A stretch of 64,000 nucleotides of DNA from Pseudomonadota bacterium (GCA_030145845.1 JAIXHJ010000002.1:186001-250000); one strand, 5' to 3'; shown: positions 1-8,596, counted from the stretch's first letter. The notes: generated by a model from the sequence alone, not told the origin. A program made the numbers and translations.

Positions 1-1203
1 GGCATCGTTAAAGGCAGCCTGCATATTGGTCTGCTCACCGAGGCCGGTATAAATATCGCGCATATTGCTGAGCAGGATATGCTCGTCCGCACAGGCAGCG
101 GTATCCACCTGAGCACTGTCGGTGCGGATTTCGCCGACAATCTGGGTAACCACGCAGCTGTGATGGGCGGTGATGGCGCGGCCGCTTTCGCTGACCAGGC
201 CCGGATGCGGTACCCCTTCCAGATCACACACTTCCTGCACGCCCTGCACCACGCTGCTGACGTATTCCTGCATGGTGTAGTTGCGTGACGATTCGCTGGT
301 GGAAGCGGTGCCGTCGTAATCAATGCCCAGACCGCCGCCGACATCGACGTAATCCAGCGCAAACCCCATGCGGTGCAGTTCAGCGTAAATCATTGCGCCT
401 TCGGACACGGCTTCTTTCACTGAGCGGATATCCGTCAGCTGACTGCCGATATGGAAATGCAGCAGCTTCAGGCAGTGATCCATGCCTTCGTCTTTCAGGT
501 AACGGGTGGCATTGATGATTTCAGTAATGGTCAGGCCGAATTTGGCGCGGTCGCCGCCGGAGCTTTCCCATTTACCGCGGCCCTTGGCAGTGATTTTGGC
601 GCGCATGCCGATAATGGGGTCAATCGCCAGCTCTTTGGCCAGCCGCACCAGCAGCAGGAGTTCGGAATATTTTTCCACCACCACCACCATGCGGTTGCCG
701 AGGCGGCGGCCCATTAACGCCAGGCGCATGAATTCTTCGTCTTTATAACCGTTGAGCACGGTCAGCGAGCCGTCGTTGGTGTTCATCGCCAGAGCGGCCA
801 GCAGCTCAGCTTTGGAGCCGGCCTCAAGACCATAGCGGAAAGGTTTGCCGGCGTAGACAATTTCTTCCACCACTTCGCGCATCTGGTTAACCTTGATCGG
901 GTAGACACCCTGATATTCACCGCGGTAACCGCTCTGCTCAATGGCGTTGGCGAAGGCCGTGTTCAGCTGTGTGACCTGGGCGCGCAGAATATCGTGAAAG
1001 CGCACCACCACCGGAAACTGCAGCCCTTCCTGCTGAATCTCACTGAGCACCGAACCAAAGTCGATCCTGACCGACGGATTGCCCGGGTCGGGGGTAATCT
1101 GCAGATTACCGTTATCACCGATGCGGAAATAACCGCCGCCCCAGCGTGAAACACCGTACAGCTTTTCTGCGTCTTCAATGGTCCAGTCAGTGGCTGGTGT
1201 CAT
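1..1203 (-). CDS. speA: Biosynthetic arginine decarboxylase, N-terminal 401 residues (runs off the left edge)
   Basis: Converts arginine to agmatine, the first step of the agmatine route to putrescine; a PLP-dependent cytosolic enzyme of fold type III. I translated this frame from the ATG at 1203; it stays open to base 1, so the C-terminal third is missing. The N-terminus has the SpeA look (WTIEDAEKLYGVSRWG), the PLP-lysine motif YQGVYPIKVNQ lies near residue 104, and HFHIGSQ and DVGGGLGIDYDG follow. The family is usually about 630 residues. The gene lies about 100 bp downstream of the Lrp-type gene on the same strand and might be read with it. A polyamine-making enzyme near a large polyamine-degrading region fits the theme of the window. 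Confidence 0.95.
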   Translation of the reverse strand, partial: MTPATDWTIEDAEKLYGVSRWGGGYFRIGDNGNLQITPDPGNPSVRIDFGSVLSEIQQEGLQFPVVVRFHDILRAQVTQLNTAFANAIEQSGYRGEYQGVYPIKVNQMREVVEEIVYAGKPFRYGLEAGSKAELLAALAMNTNDGSLTVLNGYKDEEFMRLALMGRRLGNRMVVVVEKYSELLLLVRLAKELAIDPIIGMRAKITAKGRGKWESSGGDRAKFGLTITEIINATRYLKDEGMDHCLKLLHFHIGSQLTDIRSVKEAVSEGAMIYAELHRMGFALDYVDVGGGLGIDYDGTASTSESSRNYTMQEYVSSVVQGVQEVCDLEGVPHPGLVSESGRAITAHHSCVVTQIVGEIRTDSAQVDTAACADEHILLSNMRDIYTGLGEQTNMQAAFNDA

Positions 1204-1303
1204 CCTGATCGTCCTCGCTTGGTTACCTGACAGGGGCTGCGACAGCCCGGGTACAATGTAGCCGGCACGCCGGCCGATTACCACCGTGGCGGAGGCTGTG
1301 GGA

Positions 1304-1804
1304 TCAGGATTTCTGCGCTTTGCCGTAATCCAGCGGCAGCGCCAGACTTTCCTTCACTTCTTCCATCACGATATAGCTTTTGGAATTTGTCACGCCGGGC
1401 AGGGTCAGCAGCATATCGCCGAGCAGGGCGCGGTATTCCGACATACCACTGATGCGTGCCTTGATCAGATAATCGGAATCGCCGGAGACCAGGTGGCATT
1501 CCAGAATATAAGGCAACTGTTTCACCGCCTGGCTGAATTTCTGGAATGAATCCGGCGACTGATAAGACAGCGATATCTCCACAAACACCAGCATGTTGTA
1601 GCCCAGCAGCTCCGGATTCAGGCGCGCATGGTAGCCCTCGATATAGCCTTCTTTCTCCAGCCGCCGCACGCGCTCGATGCAGGGCGTGGAACTCAGGCCA
1701 ACCTTGTCTGCGAGGTCGACATAGCTGATGCGGCCGTCGTTCTGCAGGGCACGCAGAATGCTAATGTCCAGTTTGTCTAGAGGGCGTTTACGGCTGTCTG
1801 GCAT
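1304..1804 (-). CDS. Lrp/AsnC-family transcriptional regulator, DadR-like
   Basis: A 166-residue protein with the family's normal layout: an N-terminal winged helix-turn-helix (about residues 8-65; LDKLDISILRALQNDGRIS, then STPCIERVRRLEKEGYI) and a C-terminal ligand-binding RAM domain (about 70-155; LECHLVSGDSDYLIK). Such proteins bind DNA as dimers or octamers and respond to amino acids. It is divergent from dadA with 139 bp between. In Pseudomonas an Lrp-type protein (DadR) activates dadA in response to alanine, so the same role is the natural inference. BkdR and Lrp itself are close relatives and cannot be excluded on sequence alone. Confidence 0.88.
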   Translation of the reverse strand: MPDSRKRPLDKLDISILRALQNDGRISYVDLADKVGLSSTPCIERVRRLEKEGYIEGYHARLNPELLGYNMLVFVEISLSYQSPDSFQKFSQAVKQLPYILECHLVSGDSDYLIKARISGMSEYRALLGDMLLTLPGVTNSKSYIVMEEVKESLALPLDYGKAQKS

Positions 1805-1834
1805 AGAAGATTAATCCACTATTTATTGGAATAT

Positions 1835-1855
1835 AAAAAGGGTTTTACCCTTTTT
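1835..1855. promoter_or_regulatory. AT-rich palindrome in the lrp-dadA divergent promoter region
   Basis: The 139-bp intergenic region is strongly AT-rich and holds an inverted repeat, AAAAAGGG and CCCTTTTT separated by five bases, about 30 bp from the regulator start and 90 bp from dadA. Lrp-family sites are AT-rich with dyad symmetry, so this is a candidate operator. It could also be a hairpin in the regulator leader. Confidence 0.35.
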
Positions 1856-1943
1856 AAGTTGAAAGTTCAAAGTTATTCACTGGTTATTTGGTAATACACT
1901 GGTGTTATCTGATTATTGAATTTAACGGTCCTGAGAGGCTTTT

Positions 1944-3200
1944 ATGAAAGTTCTGGTATTAGGCAGCGGTGTGATCGGTGTGACCACCGCATGGTATCTG
2001 GCCAAGGCCGGCAATGAGGTGACTGTGGTTGACCGTCTCGACACACCGGCCACCGAAACCAGCTACGCCAACGCCGGTATGCTGTCATTCGACTATTCCA
2101 CGCCGTGGGGTGCGCCGGGTGTGCCGTTCAAGGCCATGAAGTGGATGATGCAGGACATTTCGCCGCTCTACTTCAGTATCAAGGACTTCGACGCCAACAC
2201 CATTGGCTGGATGATGAAGATGCTGGGCCAGTGCTCAGCCAATGCCTTTGACGTGAACAAAGAACGCATGCTGCGCGTTGCCCGCTACAGCGCCGAGTGC
2301 TTCAAAGAACTGAACAGTGAACTGACGCTGGATTACGACGTGCGCATGAAAGGCACGCTGGAAGTATTCCGCAGCCAGAAAGAAATGGACGGTGCAGCCG
2401 GAGACGTGGCGATTCTGGAACGCTGCAACGTGCCACATGAAATGGTGGACGTGGACACCTGCTTCAAACATGAGCCGGCGCTGGCCAATGTGAAAGAAAA
2501 AATCGTCGGCGGTCTGTACCTGCCGGGCGACGGCACCGGCGACTGCCACAAGTTCACCAAAGGCCTGGCGGAAGAATGTAAGAAGCTGGGTGTGACGTTT
2601 ATGATGGAAACCGAAATCCAGTCCATCGAAACCAGCAAAGGCAAGGTGACCGGCGTGAAAACCTCAGCCGGCGAACTGAGCGCCGATAAATACGTGGTGG
2701 CGCTGGGCAGTTATGCACCGCACCTGCTGGGTAAAATCGGCATCAACCTGCCGATTTATCCGCTCAAAGGTTATTCACTGACCATGCCGATTATCGACGA
2801 AAGCAAAGCACCGGTGTCCACCGTGATGGATCAGAAATACAAGGTGGCGGTAACCCGCTTTGACGACCGCATCCGCGTGGGTGGCATTGCTGAAATCGCC
2901 AACTTCAACAAAGAACTGAACCCGAAACGCCGCAGTGCCATTGAGTTCTCGGTGAAAGATCTGTTCCCGGGTGCCGGTGATGTGGACGGCGCTGAATTCT
3001 GGACCGGCCTGCGCCCGATGACACCAGACAGTGTGCCGGTGCTGGGCGAAACCAAATACGACAACCTGATTCTTAACAGTGGCCATGGCACGCTGGGCTG
3101 GACCATGTCGTTGGGTACGTCGAAATACGTGGCCGACGTGGTGACCGGTAAAAAACCGGACATTAACCCGGATGGCCTGTCCGTCGCCCGTTACCGTTAA
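1944..3200 (+). CDS. dadA: D-amino acid dehydrogenase small subunit
   Basis: An FAD-dependent, membrane-associated dehydrogenase that oxidises D-alanine and other D-amino acids to 2-oxo acids and ammonia, passing electrons to the respiratory chain. It has 418 residues, close to the 432 of E. coli DadA. The dinucleotide-binding motif is at the very N-terminus ([19 protein letters not shown], residues 4-22), and the C-terminal FAD motif region contains the family signature [12 protein letters not shown]. The purine-rich GAGAGG sits about 6 bp before the ATG. It is the first gene of dadA-ridA-alr, the order seen at the Pseudomonas dad locus, where racemisation of L-alanine feeds this enzyme. Confidence 0.96.
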   Translation: MKVLVLGSGVIGVTTAWYLAKAGNEVTVVDRLDTPATETSYANAGMLSFDYSTPWGAPGVPFKAMKWMMQDISPLYFSIKDFDANTIGWMMKMLGQCSANAFDVNKERMLRVARYSAECFKELNSELTLDYDVRMKGTLEVFRSQKEMDGAAGDVAILERCNVPHEMVDVDTCFKHEPALANVKEKIVGGLYLPGDGTGDCHKFTKGLAEECKKLGVTFMMETEIQSIETSKGKVTGVKTSAGELSADKYVVALGSYAPHLLGKIGINLPIYPLKGYSLTMPIIDESKAPVSTVMDQKYKVAVTRFDDRIRVGGIAEIANFNKELNPKRRSAIEFSVKDLFPGAGDVDGAEFWTGLRPMTPDSVPVLGETKYDNLILNSGHGTLGWTMSLGTSKYVADVVTGKKPDINPDGLSVARYR

Positions 3201-3271
3201 TTAATGACCGGCTCAGCGTGAATGAGCCGGCCGCCCTTATTCAGAACGACAAAATATTAAAGGTATTCACC

Positions 3272-3655
3272 ATGACAGAAAAAACCATCATCGCCACCGA
3301 CAACGCACCGGCCGCCATCGGAACTTATTCACAGGCGGTAAAAGCCGGCGACACTGTGTATATCTCCGGTCAGATTCCGCTGAACCCGCAGACCATGGAG
3401 ATGGTGACCGAGTCCTTTGAAGCCCAGGCCGTGCAGGTGTTTGAAAACCTGAAAGCCGTAGCCGAAGCAGCCGGCGGTTCACTGGGTGATTTTGTTAAAG
3501 TGACTGTGCTGCTGTCAGACCTGAAATACTTCGCCGAAGTGAACCAGATTATGGCTAAGTATTTTTCTGCCCCTTATCCGGCGCGTGCTGCTTATGCCGT
3601 CAAGGCCCTGCCGAAAGACGCCGATATCGAAATTGAAGCTGTTATGGTGCTGTGA
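3272..3655 (+). CDS. ridA: RidA family 2-iminobutanoate/2-iminopropanoate deaminase
   Basis: Hydrolyses reactive enamine/imine intermediates. Here it probably clears the 2-iminopropanoate made by DadA. I chose the ATG at 3272 (127 residues) because AAAGG lies just upstream and the product then has the standard length; an in-frame ATG at 3218 would add 18 unlikely residues. The archetypal active-site arginine is present (PYPARAAY, Arg105) with Glu120 in IEIEAVMVL. It sits 71 bp after dadA and 9 bp before alr, so it is almost certainly in one transcript with them. Confidence 0.95.
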   Translation: MTEKTIIATDNAPAAIGTYSQAVKAGDTVYISGQIPLNPQTMEMVTESFEAQAVQVFENLKAVAEAAGGSLGDFVKVTVLLSDLKYFAEVNQIMAKYFSAPYPARAAYAVKALPKDADIEIEAVMVL

Positions 3656-3664
3656 GACTGAATC

Positions 3665-4741
3665 ATGGCCAGAGCAGCAACCGTAACCATCGACCTGGAC
3701 GCCATTGCGCATAATTACCGGGTCGCAAAATCCCAGGCGCCGGGGCAGAAAGCCCTGGCGGTGGTCAAAGCCAATGCTTATGGCCACGGTGCGATTGACG
3801 TCGCGAAAAAACTGCAGGCCGAAGCCGATGGCTTTGCCGTCGCCTGTATTGAAGAAGCGGTTGAACTGCGCGATGCCGGTGTAACCGGGCCCATCGTTCT
3901 GCTGGAAGGCTTTTTTACTGCCGATGAGCTGGACTACATCAGCGCCAATAACATCTGGACGGCGGTGCATAATGACTTCCAGCTGGAAGCCATTGCCGCC
4001 GCCGAGGTGGCACAGCCGCTGAATGTCTGGCTGAAGCTCGACACCGGCATGCACCGGCTGGGCTTCACCCCGGAAGAATACAAGGTAGCGTATCAGCGCC
4101 TGCAGGCCATGCCACAGGTTGGCAGCGTGACCATGCTCAGCCACTTTACCTCGGCCGACGATATGAGCAGCCCGGTCACCCGTCATCAGATTGAGATTTA
4201 CGACAGCGTCAATCAGGCATGCCCGTCGCCGATGAGTTTTGCCAACTCAGCCGCGACCATGAAACACAGTGCCGCCCATCACGACTGGCAGCGCCCGGGC
4301 ATTATTCTGTACGGCTCCTCGCCGTTCGAAGGGGAGGCTGACGTGCAGGCACAGCTGAAACCGGCCATGACCCTGACCTCCGAAGTGATCGCCATCCACG
4401 ACCTGCAGGTCGGTGATGCCATTGGTTACAACGGCACCTGGGTGTGTGAACAACCGACCCGTGTCGGCACCGTCGCCATGGGCTATGCCGATGGTTATCC
4501 GCGGCAGGCAAAAAACGGCACACCGGTGATGGTGAGCGGCCAACGCACAAAGATCATTGGCCGTGTGTCCATGGATATGCTGACGGTGGACCTGACGGGC
4601 ATTGATGCCGGACTGGGCTCAACGGTGGAATTCTGGGGCGAAAATCTGCTCGCCAATGAAGTTGCCCCGTACTGTGGCACCATTTCCTATACCCTGTTCA
4701 CCGGGATTACCCGCCGGGTACACCGTAAGGTAAAAGGCTGA
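3665..4741 (+). CDS. dadX: Alanine racemase, catabolic DadX type
   Basis: Interconverts L- and D-alanine with PLP. The 358-residue length matches catabolic DadX. The PLP-lysine motif AVVKANAYGHG places the lysine at residue 35, and the motif MGYADGYPR carries the second catalytic base tyrosine region. Position as the last gene of the dadA-ridA unit, 9 bp behind ridA, points to the catabolic racemase rather than the biosynthetic Alr, although sequence alone does not separate them. The gene is followed about 110 bp later by a strong terminator. Confidence 0.94.
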   Translation: MARAATVTIDLDAIAHNYRVAKSQAPGQKALAVVKANAYGHGAIDVAKKLQAEADGFAVACIEEAVELRDAGVTGPIVLLEGFFTADELDYISANNIWTAVHNDFQLEAIAAAEVAQPLNVWLKLDTGMHRLGFTPEEYKVAYQRLQAMPQVGSVTMLSHFTSADDMSSPVTRHQIEIYDSVNQACPSPMSFANSAATMKHSAAHHDWQRPGIILYGSSPFEGEADVQAQLKPAMTLTSEVIAIHDLQVGDAIGYNGTWVCEQPTRVGTVAMGYADGYPRQAKNGTPVMVSGQRTKIIGRVSMDMLTVDLTGIDAGLGSTVEFWGENLLANEVAPYCGTISYTLFTGITRRVHRKVKG

Positions 4742-4848
4742 TCAGAAAGGACGCGGTTGCACTGAACATTCAGAAGTGCAACCGTCTGTTCTGCGTTTTC
4801 TGAGTTTTAATTGCGCGCCTCCGGGGCTCCCTCCCCAGCGCATTTTCC

Positions 4849-4872
4849 GGGCTGCTTTGGCAGCCCTTTTTT
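4849..4872 (+). terminator. Rho-independent terminator of the dad operon
   Basis: Perfect stem GGGCTGC and GCAGCCC around a four-base loop, followed by six T. It lies downstream of the racemase gene and marks the boundary between ordinary chromosome and the AT-rich cassette insert. Confidence 0.88.
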
Positions 4873-4916
4873 ATGAGGTTGTCAGATGTGGTAGCAGGGA
4901 GACAGAGAGGGGGGCT

Positions 4917-4963
4917 GTTAAAGCGGGGCGGGATCAGCGTCCGGGTGCTTTGACTTGTTAGGC
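4917..4963 (-). other. Partial attC-like site at the 3' end of the DUF1643 cassette
   Basis: Read on the minus strand it begins GCCTAAC, an exact match to the attC R'' consensus RYYYAAC, followed by AAGTCAAAGC. The partner arm GCTTTAAC is present at 4917-4924 and pairs with GTCAAAGC (4947-4954 region) with one wobble. The final GTTRRRY core expected beyond that arm is not visible, so the site looks eroded or truncated. The stop codon of the DUF1643 gene (4918-4920) falls inside it, as is usual for integron cassettes. Confidence 0.6.
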
Positions 4964-5520
4964 GCTGCCTGTAACAACGCACTGATGCTTGGCTTTAACT
5001 TCTGCCTCTGCCACATCATGGGGTGTTTGGGTGTGCCTGAATTGTTTTTTGGCAATAAAATTTCATTTAGTGATTCCAGGTAGCTAAGGACTAATGCCTG
5101 TCTCTCTTTTATTTCCGCATCACGCTGACCCCAGTTTTCATAATCTCCGTAAGCCAATATATAGCTTTGGAAAATTGACAAAGGTAGCTTGTCAAAAACA
5201 ATGCTATTTGAGTCCCTCAGGTTCCAGTTATCGAATAGATTCTGTGGTGACGGACTGGCATAGTCAAAAAGGTTGATGATATAAGGGTTTAGATTTGCTG
5301 CACCACAAACTTCTCTCAGGATTCTCAAGGTTGTATCTTTACTTAGATTTGATCCATCGCTACTCAGGCTTCCAGGATTAAACATTACGACTAACAAAGA
5401 ATTCCATTTTGGATTTTTTATCTGGTGGCACCAATGACGATAATTGCCATCGCTCTCCCAGGCGACAGACCATCCATCTAATTCGTGATTAAAAACTTTT
5501 CCGCCATTGATAGAGTTCAT
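4918..5520 (-). CDS. DUF1643 domain protein carried on an integron-type cassette
   Basis: A 200-residue soluble protein with the DUF1643 signature: a strand ending in VVMFNPGSLSSDG, then TTLRILREVC, then INLFDYASPSP, and a later LAYGDYENWGQRD. The molecular function of the family is not established. The start codon lies 13 bp after the GTTAGAC core of the upstream attC-like site with GGAAC between, a spacing typical of cassettes in which the ORF fills the whole cassette. The gene is clearly more AT-rich than the flanking chromosome. With no promoter of its own visible, it may depend on the upstream cassette for transcription. Confidence 0.8.
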   Translation of the reverse strand: MNSINGGKVFNHELDGWSVAWESDGNYRHWCHQIKNPKWNSLLVVMFNPGSLSSDGSNLSKDTTLRILREVCGAANLNPYIINLFDYASPSPQNLFDNWNLRDSNSIVFDKLPLSIFQSYILAYGDYENWGQRDAEIKERQALVLSYLESLNEILLPKNNSGTPKHPMMWQRQKLKPSISALLQAAPNKSKHPDADPAPL

Positions 5521-5533
5521 GATGTTCCTTTTC

Positions 5534-5647
5534 GTCTAACGCCGGCAACACTGGCGCAGTGTAGTGGAGTAGTACTTGTGGTATAAGCGTAGCGCACCAC
5601 AAGTACTACGGAACGTAACTGCGTCCACGTGCTTGCTATTGTTATGC
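5534..5647 (-). other. attC-like integron recombination site (114 bp) between two cassettes
   Basis: On the minus strand it opens with GCATAAC (5647-5641) and ends with GTTAGAC (5540-5534), matching RYYYAAC with one mismatch and GTTRRRY exactly. The interior is a long imperfect palindrome with a perfect 14-bp inverted repeat, GTAGTACTTGTGGT at 5569-5582 against 5596-5609. The outer arms share GCAA and CGCAGT blocks with small bulges. A further check on the cassette model: the 5' core of the upstream cassette (GTTATGC at 8018-8012) is the exact complement of this R'' core, as expected if the two once formed one site in a circular cassette. Confidence 0.8.
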
Positions 5648-7969
5648 ATTTATCATTAACGCAGGCCAAAATGCTTGGTTTATGCAAATCAAGCAGTTAT
5701 TTGCTTTATTTTTGACGCCATCCATCAATGTTTTGTTATAGCTAAAATCATAGATAAACTTAGGATCATCTGAATTGATCTTAAGTCCTAGAAACCCGTA
5801 CCAAAGCAAAAGGTGGAAAATCTTTGTCGTAATATCACCAGGCTCTGAGCCCTCAGCAATTAAATTTAAAACTTCCTGTTCACTTAGCTCTGAGTTACAC
5901 CCAATAAACGAATAAAGAACGTTTTCAGACTCTGGGGCTATATCTCTCAACTCATAGCCAATATCCCTTAGAAGATCTGAAGCATAGGCGGCTAATCCTT
6001 TTTCTATGTCTTTCTCAGAAATAATTTCATGATTTAAGTTAATAGCAAAACTTTTACAATGATTGATCAAGTTCAACAAGAAGCGCGGCCTCATCAGTGA
6101 TCTATCAATAAAATACTGAGATGACTCCTCTCCTTTGTAATGGCTAACAATAATCTTAAGCCATGCTTCAATAAACTCCGTGTTTTCATCTAGACCATTT
6201 GCGATAATTCGTAACCTAACTAGTTCACGAAGTAAGTCAGGGTCTGTCCAATCCAGAAGAACACTCGCTTCTTTTCCTCTATCTGCTGTTTCTTGAACAA
6301 GGAGTTCATAGACATCATTCCTCAAGAAAACTGCCGTTTTGATATCTAGATCCTTTTTACCGAAGACTCTTTCAATTTTTCTTGTTGCGTCGATTAAAGC
6401 TCGTATTATCAATAGGTCGTTATGCTGCAAGCCTGAAGTGGGCCAGCCATTGTCAATATTGTCAAACAACAGCCATAAAGTACCTTTATGTTCCATATAA
6501 TTTAGCAGCTCTTGGCGTAATGCCTTTACATCATGCTTATATAGCAATTGTGTAAGGTCAGAAGACGAAAGACTGACTTGCTCCTTCCCTGAGTATATTG
6601 ACTCATATTCAGAATACACTTTCTCCATAAGTTTCGACATGCGTTCAGAAAAATCACCATCTGAATCGTAGTTTTCGACATTATATATTTGCGCTAGCGC
6701 CCTGTACCCATCATATAAAAGATGGTCATGTATATGCCTCTTCTTATCCTTTTCAAGCACCTTGTAGCAAATCTCAAGAAGAAGAACATATTCCCAGAAA
6801 GCAGTGATCGTATGTAAGTAGGTACCTTCTTCAAGAAATTCTAGAATTCTCTCTTTGAATTTAATCAATTTATAGCCTTCTGGCTTTAAATCTAAGACTA
6901 TGTTTTTACTTCGATTCCTGTCCCTTTCAATATCCCTTATTTGAAGAAATATTGCAGATTTCCCAGATCCCTTGCGCCCTATTACAAGGTGAGCTTCACC
7001 TCTCAATGCCTTCAAATATTGGTCCGTTTCTAGATAATATGCGTTCAAATCTCGCATTTCGTTTTCCGCTGATGAAGCGCCCAAATTTAAGTTTTTGAGA
7101 AACGACCGTTCAGGCAACTTATTCTCTTCCGTTTTCTCCTGAAAGGCTCGAGCAACATCGCTAGCAAAGTCTGCAATGTGATCATTGACATCATCAGGAT
7201 GATAAGTCACATGAACGAAATCCCGGTAGTCTAATGGTACTGGATCATCTCCATTCTGGAGTATTCGCAGGGCTTTGCCCATGCCTTCTGATAGGCCTGC
7301 AATGAATGCAGCTCGCATATTGTGAACTGCATTTCCTGATGAATTCTTAGATAAAAGCGGAACTACAATTCCGTATGAAGAGGAAACTTGGTTTATGGCA
7401 TCATAAGCAGATAGGCGTGGCTGTTCATTAGGATCAAAATTTCGGAAAATATAACCGGACTTTTTTATTCTCGAGACGATACGACCAGACCAGTCTGTTT
7501 TATATGGTGTTTCCAATAAATACACGGGGGCTTGCCGATTGATTCCTGTAGTGATTTCTAAAGGTGATTTTGTTGAAGCTTCAAGGATGAAAGTTTTTAG
7601 CTCCTGAGAGTTTTGATACTCGCTGTATCCGAGAGTATCGAATATACCAACTTTATCTGCCATTAAGCCTTGATTCTCAATGCTTTTGTTCTTTGTTAGA
7701 AGAACTCTTTTCGATTTTCCAATTGCATATCCAATTTCATAAGTAACATTGAAGTTCAGCTTCGTTATATCTGCGATCAGAAAATCAGCTTCGTCTATAC
7801 CCTTCAAAACCTCCGTTGATATAAAATGGCCAATAATATCGAGCTGTACCCAAGTATTCACCTTCGCTTTAGACTGAGATCGATTGTATTCATCAACCGC
7901 TTTTTCTATACATTGCCCAATCTCGGACGGCTGTGATGGATACGCATAAAACCCAGTCACCTCACTCAT
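5642..7969 (-). CDS. Two deoxyribosyltransferase/TIR-like domains fused to a P-loop ATPase; candidate anti-phage protein
   Basis: A 775-residue protein. Residues 1-135 look like a nucleoside 2-deoxyribosyltransferase/TIR-like Rossmann domain, with ADFLIADITKLNFNVTYEIG at 61-80; Glu78 is at the place of the catalytic glutamate in such folds. Residues about 147-285 look like a second, more diverged copy (DAINQVSSSYGIVVPLLS, then NMRAAFIAGLSEGMGKALRIL). An ATPase follows, with Walker A GRKGSGKS (Lys337) and Walker B LWLLFDNIDN (Asp503). The ATPase resembles the Sll1717 group of STAND-like NTPases. The C-terminal 200 residues are helical and unassigned. Its stop codon lies inside the downstream attC-like site. 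NAD or nucleotide hydrolysis triggered by ATPase sensing is the obvious hypothesis, but this is inference. Confidence 0.8.
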   Translation of the reverse strand: MSEVTGFYAYPSQPSEIGQCIEKAVDEYNRSQSKAKVNTWVQLDIIGHFISTEVLKGIDEADFLIADITKLNFNVTYEIGYAIGKSKRVLLTKNKSIENQGLMADKVGIFDTLGYSEYQNSQELKTFILEASTKSPLEITTGINRQAPVYLLETPYKTDWSGRIVSRIKKSGYIFRNFDPNEQPRLSAYDAINQVSSSYGIVVPLLSKNSSGNAVHNMRAAFIAGLSEGMGKALRILQNGDDPVPLDYRDFVHVTYHPDDVNDHIADFASDVARAFQEKTEENKLPERSFLKNLNLGASSAENEMRDLNAYYLETDQYLKALRGEAHLVIGRKGSGKSAIFLQIRDIERDRNRSKNIVLDLKPEGYKLIKFKERILEFLEEGTYLHTITAFWEYVLLLEICYKVLEKDKKRHIHDHLLYDGYRALAQIYNVENYDSDGDFSERMSKLMEKVYSEYESIYSGKEQVSLSSSDLTQLLYKHDVKALRQELLNYMEHKGTLWLLFDNIDNGWPTSGLQHNDLLIIRALIDATRKIERVFGKKDLDIKTAVFLRNDVYELLVQETADRGKEASVLLDWTDPDLLRELVRLRIIANGLDENTEFIEAWLKIIVSHYKGEESSQYFIDRSLMRPRFLLNLINHCKSFAINLNHEIISEKDIEKGLAAYASDLLRDIGYELRDIAPESENVLYSFIGCNSELSEQEVLNLIAEGSEPGDITTKIFHLLLWYGFLGLKINSDDPKFIYDFSYNKTLMDGVKNKANNCLICINQAFWPALMINA

Positions 7970-8011
7970 TATTATCCCTCTTAACTATTAAAATGTGAAA
8001 AATCATGCCCT

Positions 8012-8072
8012 GCATAACAGTTTATTCATACGCATGCTCACTTCGACGCCGCGCATATTTCCCTTGTTTTGC
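8012..8072 (-). other. Weak attC-like site upstream of the ATPase cassette
   Basis: On the minus strand GCAAAAC (8072-8066) and GTTATGC (8018-8012) bound 61 bp. The outer eight bases at each end pair at seven positions, and an inner ATATGC pairs with GCGTAT with one wobble. The match to attC is weaker than for the 5534-5647 site, but the ATPase gene begins about 40 bp downstream of it and the stop of the small upstream ORF lies inside it. Confidence 0.5.
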
Positions 8073-8228
8073 CCTTAACTTATTGTCAAACCTCGCAAAA
8101 GTCCACCTGTTAATATTTTCATCAGGTGGCTGAACGCGCCTGCGCGTTATCACTGCAGATGAAATCTTTAACTGATTGATTAATAAGTGTTTTTCAGGAT
8201 TATAAGGTGTCGGTTCGCGCCTGCTCAT
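8022..8228 (-). CDS. Small basic hypothetical protein, possible third cassette
   Basis: A 68-residue frame rich in Arg and Lys (MSRREPTPYNPEKHLLI, then RRRVQPPDENINRW and FDNKLRAKQGKYARRR). I do not recognise a family. In its favour are an AAAGGAC ribosome-binding sequence three bases before the ATG, low GC like its neighbours, and a stop codon lying inside an attC-like site. Against it are its small size and the lack of a clear attC core upstream of its start. A DNA- or RNA-binding role would fit the charge but is a guess. Confidence 0.5.
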   Translation of the reverse strand: MSRREPTPYNPEKHLLINQLKISSAVITRRRVQPPDENINRWTFARFDNKLRAKQGKYARRRSEHAYE

Positions 8229-8363
8229 TTGTCCTTTGTCGTGTAAACGAGCATAAAAAGGCTGAACCTCAAAGATACACTGTTTGCCTATCCAGTAACT
8301 CCGCCTGGGCTGAAACTCATCTGAGCCTGAGAATACCCATCTGATAACTCAATGATCAATGGC

Positions 8364-8395
8364 AAAAGGCGTCATTACAAAAAGGCGTCATTACA
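8364..8395. repeat. Exact tandem duplication of a 16-bp unit
   Basis: The 16-mer AAAAGGCGTCATTACA occurs twice head to tail, directly before an A-tract that doubles as the U-run of a minus-strand terminator. The rest of 8229-8596, a stretch without a convincing gene, shows nothing else beyond that terminator. Confidence 0.85.
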
Positions 8396-8415
8396 AAAAA
8401 GGGCCATACGGCCCC
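8395..8415 (-). terminator. Probable terminator for the EamA transporter gene
   Basis: On the minus strand a GC-only stem GGGCC and GGCCC with a four-base loop is followed by six T. It lies about 180 bp beyond the transporter stop codon, so the 3' untranslated region would be long. It also marks the outer edge of the AT-rich insert. Confidence 0.6.
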
Positions 8416-8596
8416 TGGTTGTCTGTGGTGCTGTTCCGGCGCGGATTAGATCAGCCGCTGTTGTTGCACACAGGCCTGGGGTGCTGCCATGGCGTTGGCG
8501 AATGTCTCCATCATCCGTCGATCTGCGCAGTGGTGATCATCAGCGCTGGGCAGAAGGGATAAGCAGGCTGGCGGGTGGCGGATGTGATTCAGCGTT

